A program made the translations under genes and the position numbers. From Flavobacterium croceum DSM 17960 (GTDB taxonomy: Bacteria > Bacteroidota > Bacteroidia > Flavobacteriales > Flavobacteriaceae), in assembly GCF_002917885.1 (NCBI RefSeq), contig NZ_PQNY01000015.1:1-64000 (forward strand): 64,000 nt of DNA. Direction: 5' to 3'. This document shows positions 34,062 through 43,784 of this stretch, in pieces. The notes beneath the pieces are model-generated. The model ran no database searches, was not told where the DNA came from, and was given only the letters and a program-made list of their open reading frames with translations. How positions within the stretch are numbered: the stretch's first letter is position 1; each line of letters opens with the position of its first letter.

Positions 34062-34802
34062 TTAATACGAAATAAAAAAATCTGAAGCATTAATTACGCC
34101 TGTATGACCATTTGCATTGGTAAGCCATCTAAATTCCATTTGGTCTGTACCTGTGTTTTCATAATACCAAAATTCAAACTTATGGTATCCTTTTGCTAGT
34201 TTTACAGTAACTCCATCAAAAACTGTCGCTCCTTGGTCTATCCATCTATTTAAAATCAATACATCATCTACATATACACGAGCTCCATCGTCTGTATAAG
34301 ATTGCAATTTAAAATCTCCCGTTGTAGACACATAATAATAGCCTGTAAGCTTTACAGTAAAATTATCTCCAGTTACTAAGGCATTTTGTGTGCTGTCATT
34401 TAACAAAGATGTACACAAACCAGATGCAGTTAAATTTGACAAATCAGGTTTGTTATTTCCTGGCGAAACTCCTGTTCCTGAAAAAACAAAATATTGCAAA
34501 CCTGTAGTAGGTGCACTGTTCATCAATTTTATCCATTTATTGGTTTCCCAATAATAATAACCACTATCAATACCATTTGTTCCGTTATGATATACTAAAG
34601 TATTGTTTTTTAAAGCGCCTCCTTGAGGATTAACAACTGGAGATGCAACGTTTAATGATGTTAAAGCAACTGTAGGAGCAACAATTCCTGAAGTACTTGA
34701 GTTTACATCCAAAATACCATTGGGCGTCGTTGTTTCTATACCAACTTGAGCAAAAGACATACTCAAATAGAATAGAAAAATTAAGATAAAAAAATTTTTC
34801 AT
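34062..34802 (-). CDS. PA14-domain secreted surface protein
   Basis: 246 residues. A signal peptide (FFILIFLFYLSMSFAQ) leads into a segment starting VGIETTTPNGILDVNSS, typical of the many Bacteroidota proteins beginning VGIGTTTP that resemble tail-fibre or adhesin heads (also GYYYWETNKWIKL). Residues 105-246 form a PA14-like beta domain: GYYYVSTTGDFKLQSYTDDG, ARVYVDDVLILNRWIDQG, and GYHKFEFWYYENTGTDQMEF. PA14 domains bind carbohydrate in adhesins and glycosidases. No type IX C-terminal signal is obvious, since it ends in the PA14 strand. Single gene with its own promoter box and terminator. The ligand is unknown. Confidence 0.82.
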   Translation of the reverse strand: MKNFFILIFLFYLSMSFAQVGIETTTPNGILDVNSSTSGIVAPTVALTSLNVASPVVNPQGGALKNNTLVYHNGTNGIDSGYYYWETNKWIKLMNSAPTTGLQYFVFSGTGVSPGNNKPDLSNLTASGLCTSLLNDSTQNALVTGDNFTVKLTGYYYVSTTGDFKLQSYTDDGARVYVDDVLILNRWIDQGATVFDGVTVKLAKGYHKFEFWYYENTGTDQMEFRWLTNANGHTGVINASDFFISY

Positions 34803-34825
34803 AGGCTTTTTTGTTTTAAATTTTG

Positions 34826-34833
34826 CAAAGTTA
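34826..34833 (-). promoter_or_regulatory. Promoter -7 box of the PA14-domain gene
   Basis: TAACTTTG on the minus strand, 23 bases before the ATG, overlapping the last codon of queG. Confidence 0.45.
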
Positions 34834-35763
34834 AAATTTATCCTTTAAAAATTTTACATTTCGCACAAAACCTTGAAATTTAGTTCTTTTCACTGCCGAA
34901 TTTTTAAACACTTCATTAAAAGTTTCTTGTGTAATCTCTTCCCAATCTTTTTTTGTAAAATGAAGCAAATTTTCGTGTGGCAAAAATTTTTCTTCTTGGT
35001 GAGGTTTTGAAAATTTATTCCAAGGGCAGACATCTTGACATATATCGCAACCAAAAATCCAATCTTGAAATCTTACCTGCATATCTTCGGGTAAATTGTT
35101 TTTAAGTTCAATGGTATAGTATGAAATACATTGACTGCCATTAACCACATAAGGCGAAACTATGGCCTCTGTAGGACAAGCATCTATACAAGCCGTACAG
35201 CTACCACAATGATTTGTGGTAGGATTATCGTATTCTAATTTTAAATCGACTATAAGTTCGGCAATAAAATAAAAAGAACCCGTCTTTCTAGTAATTAAAT
35301 TGCTGTTTTTCCCTACCCAGCCCAAACCACTTTTTGCAGCCCAAGCTTTGTCTAACACAGGTGCAGAATCTACAAATGCTCTTCCATGTACTTCTCCTAT
35401 TTGTTCTTGAATGTAAGCTAACAAACTCTTTAACTTATCTTTTAGCACAAAATGATAATCTTCGCCGTAAGCATATTTCGATATTTTATAACTGCTATCT
35501 CTTTGTTTGTTTTCTGGATAATAATTTAATAAGAGAGAAATAACACTTTGGGCACCATCTACCAAAAGTTTAGGATTTAGGCGTTTATCAAAATGATTTT
35601 CCATGTAAGCCATTTCCCCATGATAATTTTGGTTAAGCCAATGCTCAAGTCTTGGGGCTTCTTCTTCTAAAAATTCTGCTTTAGAAATTCCGCAAGCTAA
35701 AAATCCGAGGCGTTTTGCTTCGGATTTAATAAGACGAGTATGTTTTTCGGCAAGGTTATACAT
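34831..35763 (-). CDS. queG: Epoxyqueuosine reductase
   Basis: 310 residues, full length. The N-terminal cobalamin-binding part ([29 protein letters not shown]) is followed by two 4Fe-4S motifs: [12 protein letters not shown] (residues 186-197) and [11 protein letters not shown] (239-249). QueG reduces epoxyqueuosine to queuosine in the wobble position of GUN tRNAs, using cobalamin and Fe-S clusters. Its start overlaps the ruvB stop by eight bases, so the two are co-transcribed though unrelated in function. Confidence 0.95.
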   Translation of the reverse strand: MYNLAEKHTRLIKSEAKRLGFLACGISKAEFLEEEAPRLEHWLNQNYHGEMAYMENHFDKRLNPKLLVDGAQSVISLLLNYYPENKQRDSSYKISKYAYGEDYHFVLKDKLKSLLAYIQEQIGEVHGRAFVDSAPVLDKAWAAKSGLGWVGKNSNLITRKTGSFYFIAELIVDLKLEYDNPTTNHCGSCTACIDACPTEAIVSPYVVNGSQCISYYTIELKNNLPEDMQVRFQDWIFGCDICQDVCPWNKFSKPHQEEKFLPHENLLHFTKKDWEEITQETFNEVFKNSAVKRTKFQGFVRNVKFLKDKF

Positions 35764-36784
35764 CGAACAAACCTCCTTGTAAATTACGATTTATTTTACC
35801 TAAATGTTTGTATGCTTTTTCTGTAACCTCTCGACCTCTAGGGGTTCTTACTATAAATCCTTCTTGAATTAAAAAAGGTTCATAGACTTCTTCTATGGTT
35901 TCTCCACTTTCTGAAACTGCGGTAGCTAAAGTAGAAAGACCAACAGGACCTCCTTTAAACTTATCAATTATCGTTTCCAATATTTTATTATCCATTTCAT
36001 CAAGACCATGCGCATCTACATGTAAGGCTTTTAATGAAAACTTTGCAATTTCTATGTCAATTTTACCATTGCCTTTTATTTGAGCAAAATCTCGTACACG
36101 ACGCAATAGAGCATTGGCAATACGTGGAGTTCCTCTACTTCGTCCTGCAATTTCTATGGCAGCTTCCATAGTAATAGGCATTTTTAATATAGATGCACTT
36201 CGCTGAACAATTGTTGTTAATAATTCTGTATTGTAATACTGCAATCTACTCTGAATACCAAAACGAGCACGCATGGGTGCAGTAAGTAATCCAGAACGTG
36301 TAGTAGCCCCAACTAATGTAAAAGGATTTAAATTTATTTGTACAGAACGTGCATTGGGTCCAGATTCTATCATTATATCTATTTTAAAATCTTCCATTGC
36401 AGAATATAAATATTCTTCTACTACTGGACTTAAACGATGTATTTCGTCTATAAATAAAACATCGCGCTCTTCGAGATTTGTAAGCAATCCTGCCAAATCC
36501 CCAGGTTTATCCAATACAGGACCAGAGGTAATTTTAATTCCTACACCTAGTTCGTTTGCCAAAATATTTGCAAGCGTGGTTTTTCCTAGACCCGGAGGGC
36601 CATGAAACAATGTGTGATCCAATGCCTCATTACGCAAATTGGCAGCCTTTACAAATATTTGAAGGTTTTCCAAAACTTGTTCTTGACCTGTAAAATCACT
36701 AAATTCTAATGGTCTGAGTTTTTTTTCAAAATCAAACTCTTCTGATGTAAAATTAGTTCCTGTTGCGTCTAAATTATCATTCAT
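35756..36784 (-). CDS. ruvB: Holliday junction branch migration helicase RuvB
   Basis: 342 residues from the ATG at 36784; an in-frame TTG at 36802 would lie upstream of the promoter box and is rejected. AAA+ motifs: Walker [14 protein letters not shown], Walker [12 protein letters not shown], sensor 1 [10 protein letters not shown], arginine finger region APMRARFGI, and a C-terminal winged helix ([19 protein letters not shown]). It pumps DNA through the RuvA-bound junction. Notably far from ruvA (31027), with queG, a PA14 gene and maeB between. Confidence 0.96.
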   Translation of the reverse strand: MNDNLDATGTNFTSEEFDFEKKLRPLEFSDFTGQEQVLENLQIFVKAANLRNEALDHTLFHGPPGLGKTTLANILANELGVGIKITSGPVLDKPGDLAGLLTNLEERDVLFIDEIHRLSPVVEEYLYSAMEDFKIDIMIESGPNARSVQINLNPFTLVGATTRSGLLTAPMRARFGIQSRLQYYNTELLTTIVQRSASILKMPITMEAAIEIAGRSRGTPRIANALLRRVRDFAQIKGNGKIDIEIAKFSLKALHVDAHGLDEMDNKILETIIDKFKGGPVGLSTLATAVSESGETIEEVYEPFLIQEGFIVRTPRGREVTEKAYKHLGKINRNLQGGLFDV

Positions 36785-36789
36785 AAATA

Positions 36790-36797
36790 CAAAGATA
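36790..36797 (-). promoter_or_regulatory. Promoter -7 box of ruvB, leaderless transcript predicted
   Basis: TATCTTTG on the minus strand ends only 5 bases before the ruvB ATG, so transcription would start at or next to the start codon. Confidence 0.5.
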
Positions 36798-36810
36798 AGC
36801 AACTACAATT

Positions 36811-36844
36811 AAAAATGCCTTTCTAAAATTAGAAAGGCATTTTT
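36811..36844. terminator. Bidirectional terminator after the ACIII-oxidase operon
   Basis: Perfect 15-bp stem AAAAATGCCTTTCTA / TAGAAAGGCATTTTT with a 4-base loop and A/T-runs on both sides. It closes the long act-cox transcript, 22 bases after the oxidase subunit I stop. Confidence 0.85.
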
Positions 36845-36866
36845 AATTTATAAAGATAATTAAGTA

Positions 36867-38669
36867 TTAATGATGTAAAACCTCTTCTCCAGGTAACATT
36901 GGTACATTTTGAGGAACAAAGTCTTCTTCATGACCTGGTTTACTGTAATCATAAGGCCATCTATGAACTTCTGGTAATTCACCTGGCCAGTTACCATGAA
37001 TATGTTCTACTGGAGCTGTCCACTCCAAAGTATTAGATCTCCATGGATTTTGAGGGGCTTTTTTACCAAAGAACATACTATGGAAGAAATTCCATAAAAA
37101 CACCAATTGAAAAGCGCCACCGATTAAAGCAAATAAAGTTACTACAACATTAATATTTGCTAAATCATCAAACAATGGGAAATTTGTATTTGTATAATAT
37201 CTTCTTGGTAAACCAGCCATACCTAAAAAGTGCATTGGGAAAAACACCCCATAAGCACAGATTGCAGTTACCCAAAAATGTATATATCCTAAATTTTTAT
37301 TTAACATTCTTCCAAACATTCTTGGATACCAATGATAAATACCAGCAAACATACCATAAAGTGCAGAAATACCCATAACTAAGTGGAAGTGAGCTACCAC
37401 AAAATAAGTATCGTGTACATTTATATCTAAAGTACTATCTCCAAGAATAATACCTGTTAAACCACCTGTAATGAAAGTAGAAACTAATCCTATTGAGAAC
37501 AACATACCTGGATTCATTTGCAAATTACCTTTCCATAATGTAGTAATGTAATTAAAAGCTTTAACCGCAGATGGTATAGCAATTAATAACGTTGTAAAGG
37601 TAAATACCGATCCTAAAAACGGATTCATACCCGACACGAACATATGGTGTCCCCAAACAATGGTAGATAAAAATGCAATAGCTAATATAGACATAATCAT
37701 TGCTCTATAACCAAAAATAGGTTTACGAGAATTTGTAGCTATAACTTCTGAAGTGATACCTAAAGCAGGTAGCAATACAATATAAACTTCTGGGTGCCCT
37801 AAGAACCAAAATAAATGTTCAAATAATACTGGTGAACCGCCTTGATAATTTAACACTTCTCCAGCCAAATAAATATCTGACAAGAAGAAAGAAGTACCAA
37901 AGCTTCTATCCATAATTAATAAAAGAGCAGCAGACAATAATACAGGGAATGAAATAACACCAATTACAGCAGTGATAAAAAATGCCCATACAGTAAGAGG
38001 CAATCTTGTCATGCTCATTCCTTTTGTTCTAAGGTTTAATACGGTAACGATATAGTTTAACGACCCCATTAATGAAGATGCTATAAATATAGCCATAGAT
38101 ACTAACCATAATGTCATACCTAATCCAGAACCAGAAATAGCTTGAGGCAATGCACTAAGTGGTGGATATATAGTCCAACCAGCTGATGCAGGTCCAGATT
38201 CTACAAATAAAGAGATAACCATGATTACACTTGACAAAAAGAATAACCAGTAAGAAATCATATTCATAAAGCCCGATGCCATATCTCTTGCACCAATTTG
38301 TAAAGGAATTAATAAATTGCTAAAAGTACCACTCAAACCTGCAGTAAGTACAAAGAACACCATTATAGTACCGTGTATGGTTACTAAGGCAAGATAGGTT
38401 TCATTAGTCATAACCCCATCAGGAGCATGTTTTTCGCCAAGGAAAAAACTAAAGATTTTAAATGACTCTTCTGGCCATGCAAGTTGCATTCTGAAAAGCA
38501 AAGACATACCAACACCAATAAGTCCCATAACAATACCTGTGATAAGATATTGTTTGGCAATCATTTTATGATCTATACTAAAGATATACTTTGTAATAAA
38601 AGTATCTTTATGATGATGTTCATGGTGGTCGTGAGAATGGTTATCGTGTTCGTGACTCATTGCTGACAT
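36867..38669 (-). CDS. coxA: Cytochrome c oxidase subunit I
   Basis: 600 residues, about 12 membrane helices. Heme-copper oxidase landmarks: WFLGHPEVYIVLLP (CuB His and cross-linked Tyr), WGHHMFVSG (two CuB His), and VHDTYFVVAHFHLVMG (heme-ligand His pair). It carries low-spin heme a and the heme a3-CuB site, where O2 is reduced. The N-terminus is His-rich (SHEHDNHSHDHHEHHH), possibly metal binding. Last gene of the actABCDEF-cox2-cox1 operon, supporting a physical supercomplex with ACIII as known in Flavobacterium johnsoniae. Confidence 0.97.
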   Translation of the reverse strand: MSAMSHEHDNHSHDHHEHHHKDTFITKYIFSIDHKMIAKQYLITGIVMGLIGVGMSLLFRMQLAWPEESFKIFSFFLGEKHAPDGVMTNETYLALVTIHGTIMVFFVLTAGLSGTFSNLLIPLQIGARDMASGFMNMISYWLFFLSSVIMVISLFVESGPASAGWTIYPPLSALPQAISGSGLGMTLWLVSMAIFIASSLMGSLNYIVTVLNLRTKGMSMTRLPLTVWAFFITAVIGVISFPVLLSAALLLIMDRSFGTSFFLSDIYLAGEVLNYQGGSPVLFEHLFWFLGHPEVYIVLLPALGITSEVIATNSRKPIFGYRAMIMSILAIAFLSTIVWGHHMFVSGMNPFLGSVFTFTTLLIAIPSAVKAFNYITTLWKGNLQMNPGMLFSIGLVSTFITGGLTGIILGDSTLDINVHDTYFVVAHFHLVMGISALYGMFAGIYHWYPRMFGRMLNKNLGYIHFWVTAICAYGVFFPMHFLGMAGLPRRYYTNTNFPLFDDLANINVVVTLFALIGGAFQLVFLWNFFHSMFFGKKAPQNPWRSNTLEWTAPVEHIHGNWPGELPEVHRWPYDYSKPGHEEDFVPQNVPMLPGEEVLHH

Positions 38670-38694
38670 ATATTATATTGAGATATTAGTTTTA

Positions 38695-39879
38695 TTATTT
38701 TACTGCTGGAGTTTCTGCTACAACGGTTGAATCAACTTTTGAAGCCGAAGAATCTTTTACAGAAGTAGATTTTTCTTCAGATGAAGCTGCTTTTTCTTTT
38801 GCGTCATTTTTAACAGCAACAGCAACAGTGGCTGAAGATTTTTCTGCTAACCATTTGTTGAAATCCTCTTTAGAATCTACAACTATTTTCATTTGCATAT
38901 TGTAGTGAGATGCACCACAAATTTTATTGCACAATAGTAAATAATCAAACGTATAAGAATCTAAAGCAGGTTTCCCTTCTTTTGCTAAAAGAGCGCTTTT
39001 TGCTTCACGAATTTTATTAATATTGTCTACTTTCTTTTTAATTGCTTCATCATTACGCATATCTGCCGTAGTAACAGTAGGAATAAATGAAAATTGAGTA
39101 ACCATACCTGGAACACAATTCATTTGTGCTCTAAAATGAGGCATAAATGCAGAGTGAAGAACATCTTGAGAACGTATTTTAAATATAACTCTTCTGTCTT
39201 TTGGCAAATGCAATTCACTTACCACAAAATCATCTTGAGCATTTGGATCTGAAAGATCTACACCTACAGAATTTGGCCCTTCAATAAAACGAACATTGGC
39301 TTTTCCTAATACGTTGTCTTTTCCAGAATAACGAGCTTCCCATGAAAATTGCTTAGCATATAGCTCAATTACAATAGGATCATCTTTCTTTTCATCAAAA
39401 AACATAATATCACTCCAATTGTACAACCCGTAAAAAATTAATACTGCTAAAACGATAGCTGGAATTGAACTCCAAATAAGTTCTAATTTATTATTATCTG
39501 CAAAATAAACAGCTTTTTGACCTTGTTTTCCTGTATATTTAAAAGCAAAATAATGCAATAAGGCTTGTGTAATTATTTGAACGGTAAAGATTAATACCAT
39601 TGAAATAGTCATCAAATTATCGTATTCTGGACCATGCAAAGAAGCTGGTTTGCCAAGAACAACAGGACCCCATTTTATCATACTAAAAAGCATGAACACA
39701 TAAATGAATCCTAAAAATGCAAACATCAGATAACCATTTACTTTATTATCATTATCTGTCGCAATTTGCAAATTGTCTTCGGGTTTAACTCCTATTTGAG
39801 TTAAGTCAAATATTTTTACCAATTGCCAAATTGCAACTGAAATTAATACTAAAACAATAAGTACTAAAAATCCCGTCAT
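38695..39879 (-). CDS. coxB: Cytochrome c oxidase subunit II
   Basis: 394 residues. Two or three N-terminal membrane helices precede the CuA cupredoxin domain; the CuA ligands are in LLCNKICGASHYNMQM near residue 315, and VLHSAFMPHFRAQMNCVPGM carries the first His and conserved residues. The C-terminal tail (about 345-394) is low-complexity Ala/Ser/Lys/Glu and probably flexible. It accepts electrons from the ACIII cytochrome c subunits and passes them to subunit I. Lies 25 bases upstream of subunit I. Confidence 0.96.
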   Translation of the reverse strand: MTGFLVLIVLVLISVAIWQLVKIFDLTQIGVKPEDNLQIATDNDNKVNGYLMFAFLGFIYVFMLFSMIKWGPVVLGKPASLHGPEYDNLMTISMVLIFTVQIITQALLHYFAFKYTGKQGQKAVYFADNNKLELIWSSIPAIVLAVLIFYGLYNWSDIMFFDEKKDDPIVIELYAKQFSWEARYSGKDNVLGKANVRFIEGPNSVGVDLSDPNAQDDFVVSELHLPKDRRVIFKIRSQDVLHSAFMPHFRAQMNCVPGMVTQFSFIPTVTTADMRNDEAIKKKVDNINKIREAKSALLAKEGKPALDSYTFDYLLLCNKICGASHYNMQMKIVVDSKEDFNKWLAEKSSATVAVAVKNDAKEKAASSEEKSTSVKDSSASKVDSTVVAETPAVK

Positions 39880-39896
39880 TTTTTATTCTTTAAATA

Positions 39897-41216
39897 TTAA
39901 TAATGAAAATGTTTGCTTTCTTCCATAAATGGATTTCTTTTTGGTGTAAGAGGCACTTTTGATAAAGTACTAAATACTACAAAAATAAATAATCCTAAGA
40001 AAAATAATACTGAACTTATTTCTGAAACTCCAATACTAGCTTGAGTACCTACCGTTGATGGCATTATCATTACATAAAAATCTACATAATGTCCTACTAA
40101 AATTACAATACCTGCGGTAACTACTATTGGAGCGATACGTTTGAAATCTGTATTGATTAAAGTTAAGAATGGAAAAACAAAATTAAGAAATACCATACCA
40201 AAGAAAGGCAAATTAAATTGTTCGATTCTTGTTTTGAAGTAGGTTACCTCTTCTGGTATATTTGAATACCATATCAACATAAATTGAGAAAACCAAAGGT
40301 AAGTCCAAAATACACTAATACCAAACATAAATTTAGACAAATCGTGAATATGACTTGAATTTACATTCTCTAAATATCCTTTGGATTTTAAATACAATGT
40401 AACCATTGAAATAGTAGTAATACCACTTACAAAGAAACTGGCAAACACATACCAACCAAACAAAGTACTAAACCAATGTGGATCAACAGAAAGTATCCAG
40501 TCCCAAGACATGATAGACTCAGAAACTATAAATAAAACTAAAAATAGAGCCGATAGTTTGAAATTCTTTTTATAAAAAGTATTATCGTTAGATTCATCTT
40601 GAGCAAGACAATTTTTTCTAGACAATATTCTATAAGTATTCCATATTACTAAGAATACAATTGCTCTAATAATCCAAAATGGAAAATTTAAATAACCCGA
40701 TTTACCTTGTATTAATTCGTCGTGAGCTACAACTTCTTTATCCATCCAAATAAACAAATGGTTAAAGTGAAAGCCAGACAAAAGTAATAATACAAAGAAT
40801 ATAATTGAACCTGGCAATAAATAAGAAGAAACCCCCTGCATCACTCTAAATAATACTGGAGACCAACCTGCTTGTGCGACTTGTTGAATAGCATAAAAAA
40901 CCAAAGCTCCTAATGAAACTAGCATAAAAAATATACAAGCAACATACAAAGCTGCCCATGGTTTATTTTGCAATTGATGAAATACATGCTCTGTATGTTC
41001 TTTATGTTCGGCTTCAGCATGAGCCTCTTTCTTTTCTGTATGATGCGCTGTTGCCTCAGTGTGAGTAGAACCATGATGAGATTCCTCTGCTTTAAGCATT
41101 GTTTCTACATCTTGAATATTTTTAGGAGCACTAAAAAAACCATATCCAATACCTAATACACCAATAATCATTAGTACAAAAGATAGGGTTTTTAATTTAC
41201 TTGAAAATGTGTACAT
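39897..41216 (-). CDS. actF: ACIII membrane subunit ActF
   Basis: 439 residues with about ten membrane helices. The N-terminal part has a His/Glu-rich linker (SHHGSTHTEATAHHTEKKEAH, residues about 47-67) absent from a generic membrane core. Landmarks such as SWDWILSVDPHWFSTLFGWY and FGISVFWTYLWFSQFMLIWY mark the ActF/quinol:cytochrome c oxidoreductase quinone-binding family. It resembles ActC in fold and is thought to help conduct protons. Lies between actE and subunit II. Confidence 0.93.
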   Translation of the reverse strand: MYTFSSKLKTLSFVLMIIGVLGIGYGFFSAPKNIQDVETMLKAEESHHGSTHTEATAHHTEKKEAHAEAEHKEHTEHVFHQLQNKPWAALYVACIFFMLVSLGALVFYAIQQVAQAGWSPVLFRVMQGVSSYLLPGSIIFFVLLLLSGFHFNHLFIWMDKEVVAHDELIQGKSGYLNFPFWIIRAIVFLVIWNTYRILSRKNCLAQDESNDNTFYKKNFKLSALFLVLFIVSESIMSWDWILSVDPHWFSTLFGWYVFASFFVSGITTISMVTLYLKSKGYLENVNSSHIHDLSKFMFGISVFWTYLWFSQFMLIWYSNIPEEVTYFKTRIEQFNLPFFGMVFLNFVFPFLTLINTDFKRIAPIVVTAGIVILVGHYVDFYVMIMPSTVGTQASIGVSEISSVLFFLGLFIFVVFSTLSKVPLTPKRNPFMEESKHFHY

Positions 41217-41246
41217 ATCTATAAGATTCTGTTTGTTCTACTTTAT

Positions 41247-41816
41247 TTATTTTGATAAATCGCCTTTAAGTTTCATAACATAAGCGGCAACTTTCCATCT
41301 TTCCTCTTGGGATAATTGATTAGCATGAGAACCCATAGCATTCAATCCGTAAGTGATTACATGAAATACACTTCCTTCATTTATTTGACGTTCTGCATAA
41401 TTAGGTACTCCTAAAAACTTTTCTTGTTTTACCAATTTCCCTTTACCATCTCCAGCTGTACCATGGCAAATAGCACAATATATATTAAATAACTCTTCTC
41501 CTTTTTTCATGTCTACTTGTGTAGAATCTAATGGAGATTTTAAGTTTGCAGCTTTAACTGTAGCCAATGCTTCTGGAGTGTTAGGATATTCATAAGGCAT
41601 AAAACCTCTTTTAATAGCTCCTTTTGGTGGTAATTGACCTTCTTTACCATATAATCCATAAGATGCTTTGAATGCTCCAGACTCTGAATAAGTCTCATAA
41701 GCTACAGATTCGTACATATTAGGAAAATATTGATAATTTGGTTTTTGATTATCTTTACATGAAATAACAGATAATGCAAAAGCAAATATTACGGATAACT
41801 TTATTGTATTTTTCAT
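41247..41816 (-). CDS. actE: ACIII monoheme cytochrome c subunit ActE
   Basis: 189 residues: lipoprotein-type signal (VIFAFALSVISC, so Cys20 is probably lipidated) and one heme c site CAICHGTAGDGKGK around residue 117, with the axial Met probably in YGLNAMGSHANQL. ActE relays electrons toward the oxidase. The gene lies between actD (8 bases) and actF. Confidence 0.93.
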   Translation of the reverse strand: MKNTIKLSVIFAFALSVISCKDNQKPNYQYFPNMYESVAYETYSESGAFKASYGLYGKEGQLPPKGAIKRGFMPYEYPNTPEALATVKAANLKSPLDSTQVDMKKGEELFNIYCAICHGTAGDGKGKLVKQEKFLGVPNYAERQINEGSVFHVITYGLNAMGSHANQLSQEERWKVAAYVMKLKGDLSK

Positions 41817-41824
41817 AATAGTTA

Positions 41825-42358
41825 TTAATGCTTTTCTACAACTTTTACTTCAACAGCACCTGTGTTTTGTAAAAAAGAAGTGAGTTCTTCAACATTATTT
41901 TTTACAGCTACTTCCATAAGGAAATGGTCGTCTGTAGTTCTTACATCTGGGTTTTCAGCTTTTTTGAATGGCCATAATTTACTTCTCATATAAAAAGTAA
42001 TCACCATTAAATGCGCTGCATGAAATACTGTCATTTCAAACATAACAGGTACAAAAGCAGGCATGTTTTGCAAATAGCTAAAACTTGGTTTACCTCCAAT
42101 ATCTTGAGGCCATCCTCCACTTGGATTTATCATAATATTCCACATAAGCCATGTGGCAAAACCTAAACCATAAGCACCATAAATGAAAGCACAAATTGCT
42201 AAACGAGTTGGTGCCAATCCCATAGCCTTGTCTAAACCATGCACAGGAAATGGTGTAAAAACTTCTTCAATATGATGATGTGCTGCACGTGTTTTTTTAA
42301 CGGCATCCATCAATATGTCATCATCATTATATAAGGCATGAACTACTGTACTACTCAT
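41825..42358 (-). CDS. actD: ACIII subunit ActD (DUF3341)
   Basis: 177 residues with two central membrane helices (LAICAFIYGAYGLGFATWLMW and PVMFEMTVFHAAHLMVITFYM) and a DUF3341 N-terminus (VVHALYNDDDILMDAVKKTR). Small structural subunit of alternative complex III. Its start overlaps the actC stop by eight bases. Confidence 0.92.
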   Translation of the reverse strand: MSSTVVHALYNDDDILMDAVKKTRAAHHHIEEVFTPFPVHGLDKAMGLAPTRLAICAFIYGAYGLGFATWLMWNIMINPSGGWPQDIGGKPSFSYLQNMPAFVPVMFEMTVFHAAHLMVITFYMRSKLWPFKKAENPDVRTTDDHFLMEVAVKNNVEELTSFLQNTGAVEVKVVEKH

Positions 42359-43754
42359 GATGCGAATGTTTATTTTCTTCTCTTAATTTTTTATAATTTT
42401 CACCTGAAGATTTCAATATTGTTTTAACCTCTGCTTGTGCTATTACTGGGAATGAACGAGCATAAAGTAAGAATAAAACAAAGAAGAAACCAATTGTACC
42501 TACATAAATTCCTATATCTACAAAAGTAGGAGAGAATTTTGTCCAAGAAGACGGAAGGTAATCTCTATGTAATGAAGTAACAATGATTACGAAACGCTCA
42601 AACCACATACCTATATTTACAACTATAGATATAATGAATGAAAACATAATGCTTGTTCTTAATTTTTTTGACCACATAAATTGCGGAGAGAAAACATTAC
42701 AAGACATCATCATCCAATAAGCCCAAGCATAAGGTCCTGTTGCTCTATTTAAAAATGCATATTGTTCATATTCTACTCCCGAGTACCAAGCAATAAATAA
42801 CTCTGTAATATATGCAACACCTACAATAGAACCTGTAATCATAATAATGATATTCATTAGTTCAATATGTTGCAAAGTAATATAAGCTTCAAGATTGGAT
42901 ACCTTTCTCATAATTATAAGTAAGGTGTTTACCATAGCAAAACCAGAAAAAACAGCACCCGCAACGAAATAAGGAGGGAAAATTGTTGTATGCCAACCTG
43001 GAATTACAGACGTAGCAAAGTCAAACGATACAATAGTGTGTACAGAAAGTACAAGTGGTGTTGCTAAACCTGCTAAAACTAAAGATACTTCTTCAAAACG
43101 CTGCCAATCTTTAGCTCTACCGCTCCATCCAAAACTTAATATTGAATATACTTGTTTTGTAAATGGGGTTACAGCTCTATCGCGAAGCATAGCAAAATCT
43201 GGAAGTAAACCTGTCCACCAAAACACTAATGAAACAGATAAATAAGTAGAGATTGCAAATACGTCCCATAATAATGGAGAGTTAAAGTTCACCCACAAAG
43301 AACCAAATTGATTTGGAATAGGCACAACCCAATAAGCCAACCAAGGACGACCCATGTGAATAATTGGAAACAAACCTGCCTGAACTACTGAAAAGATTGT
43401 CATCGCTTCTGCAGAACGGTTGATTGCCATTCTCCATTTTTGACGGAATAAAAGCAATACAGCAGAAATAAGTGTACCTGCGTGTCCAATACCTACCCAC
43501 CAAACGAAATTGGTAATATCCCAGGCCCAACCTACAGTTTTATTTAAACCCCAAGTTCCTATACCTGTTGAAATAGTATATATAATACAGCCTAATCCCC
43601 AAAGGAACGCTGCTAACGCAATTGAAAATACAGTCCACCATTGTTTATTTGCTCTTCCTTCTACAGGAGCAGCAACATCAACTGTTATATCGTGATAACT
43701 TTTATCACCAATAACTAAAGGTTTTCTAATGGGTGCTTCGTAATGAGACGACAT
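42351..43754 (-). CDS. actC: ACIII NrfD-type membrane subunit ActC
   Basis: 467 residues with about ten membrane helices. NrfD/PsrC landmarks: WWVGIGHAGTLISAVLLLF, RSAEAMTIFSVVQAGLFPI HMGRP-type stretch, and FVAGAVFSGFAMVNTLLIIM. It is the likely quinol-binding and proton-path subunit, paired with the iron-sulfur protein ActB. The His-rich end (ENKHSHHE) is noted. Lies 30 bases after actB. Confidence 0.94.
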   Translation of the reverse strand: MSSHYEAPIRKPLVIGDKSYHDITVDVAAPVEGRANKQWWTVFSIALAAFLWGLGCIIYTISTGIGTWGLNKTVGWAWDITNFVWWVGIGHAGTLISAVLLLFRQKWRMAINRSAEAMTIFSVVQAGLFPIIHMGRPWLAYWVVPIPNQFGSLWVNFNSPLLWDVFAISTYLSVSLVFWWTGLLPDFAMLRDRAVTPFTKQVYSILSFGWSGRAKDWQRFEEVSLVLAGLATPLVLSVHTIVSFDFATSVIPGWHTTIFPPYFVAGAVFSGFAMVNTLLIIMRKVSNLEAYITLQHIELMNIIIMITGSIVGVAYITELFIAWYSGVEYEQYAFLNRATGPYAWAYWMMMSCNVFSPQFMWSKKLRTSIMFSFIISIVVNIGMWFERFVIIVTSLHRDYLPSSWTKFSPTFVDIGIYVGTIGFFFVLFLLYARSFPVIAQAEVKTILKSSGENYKKLREENKHSHHE

Positions 43755-43784
43755 AATCCTTTATATTGTTACTTAAATTTATAC

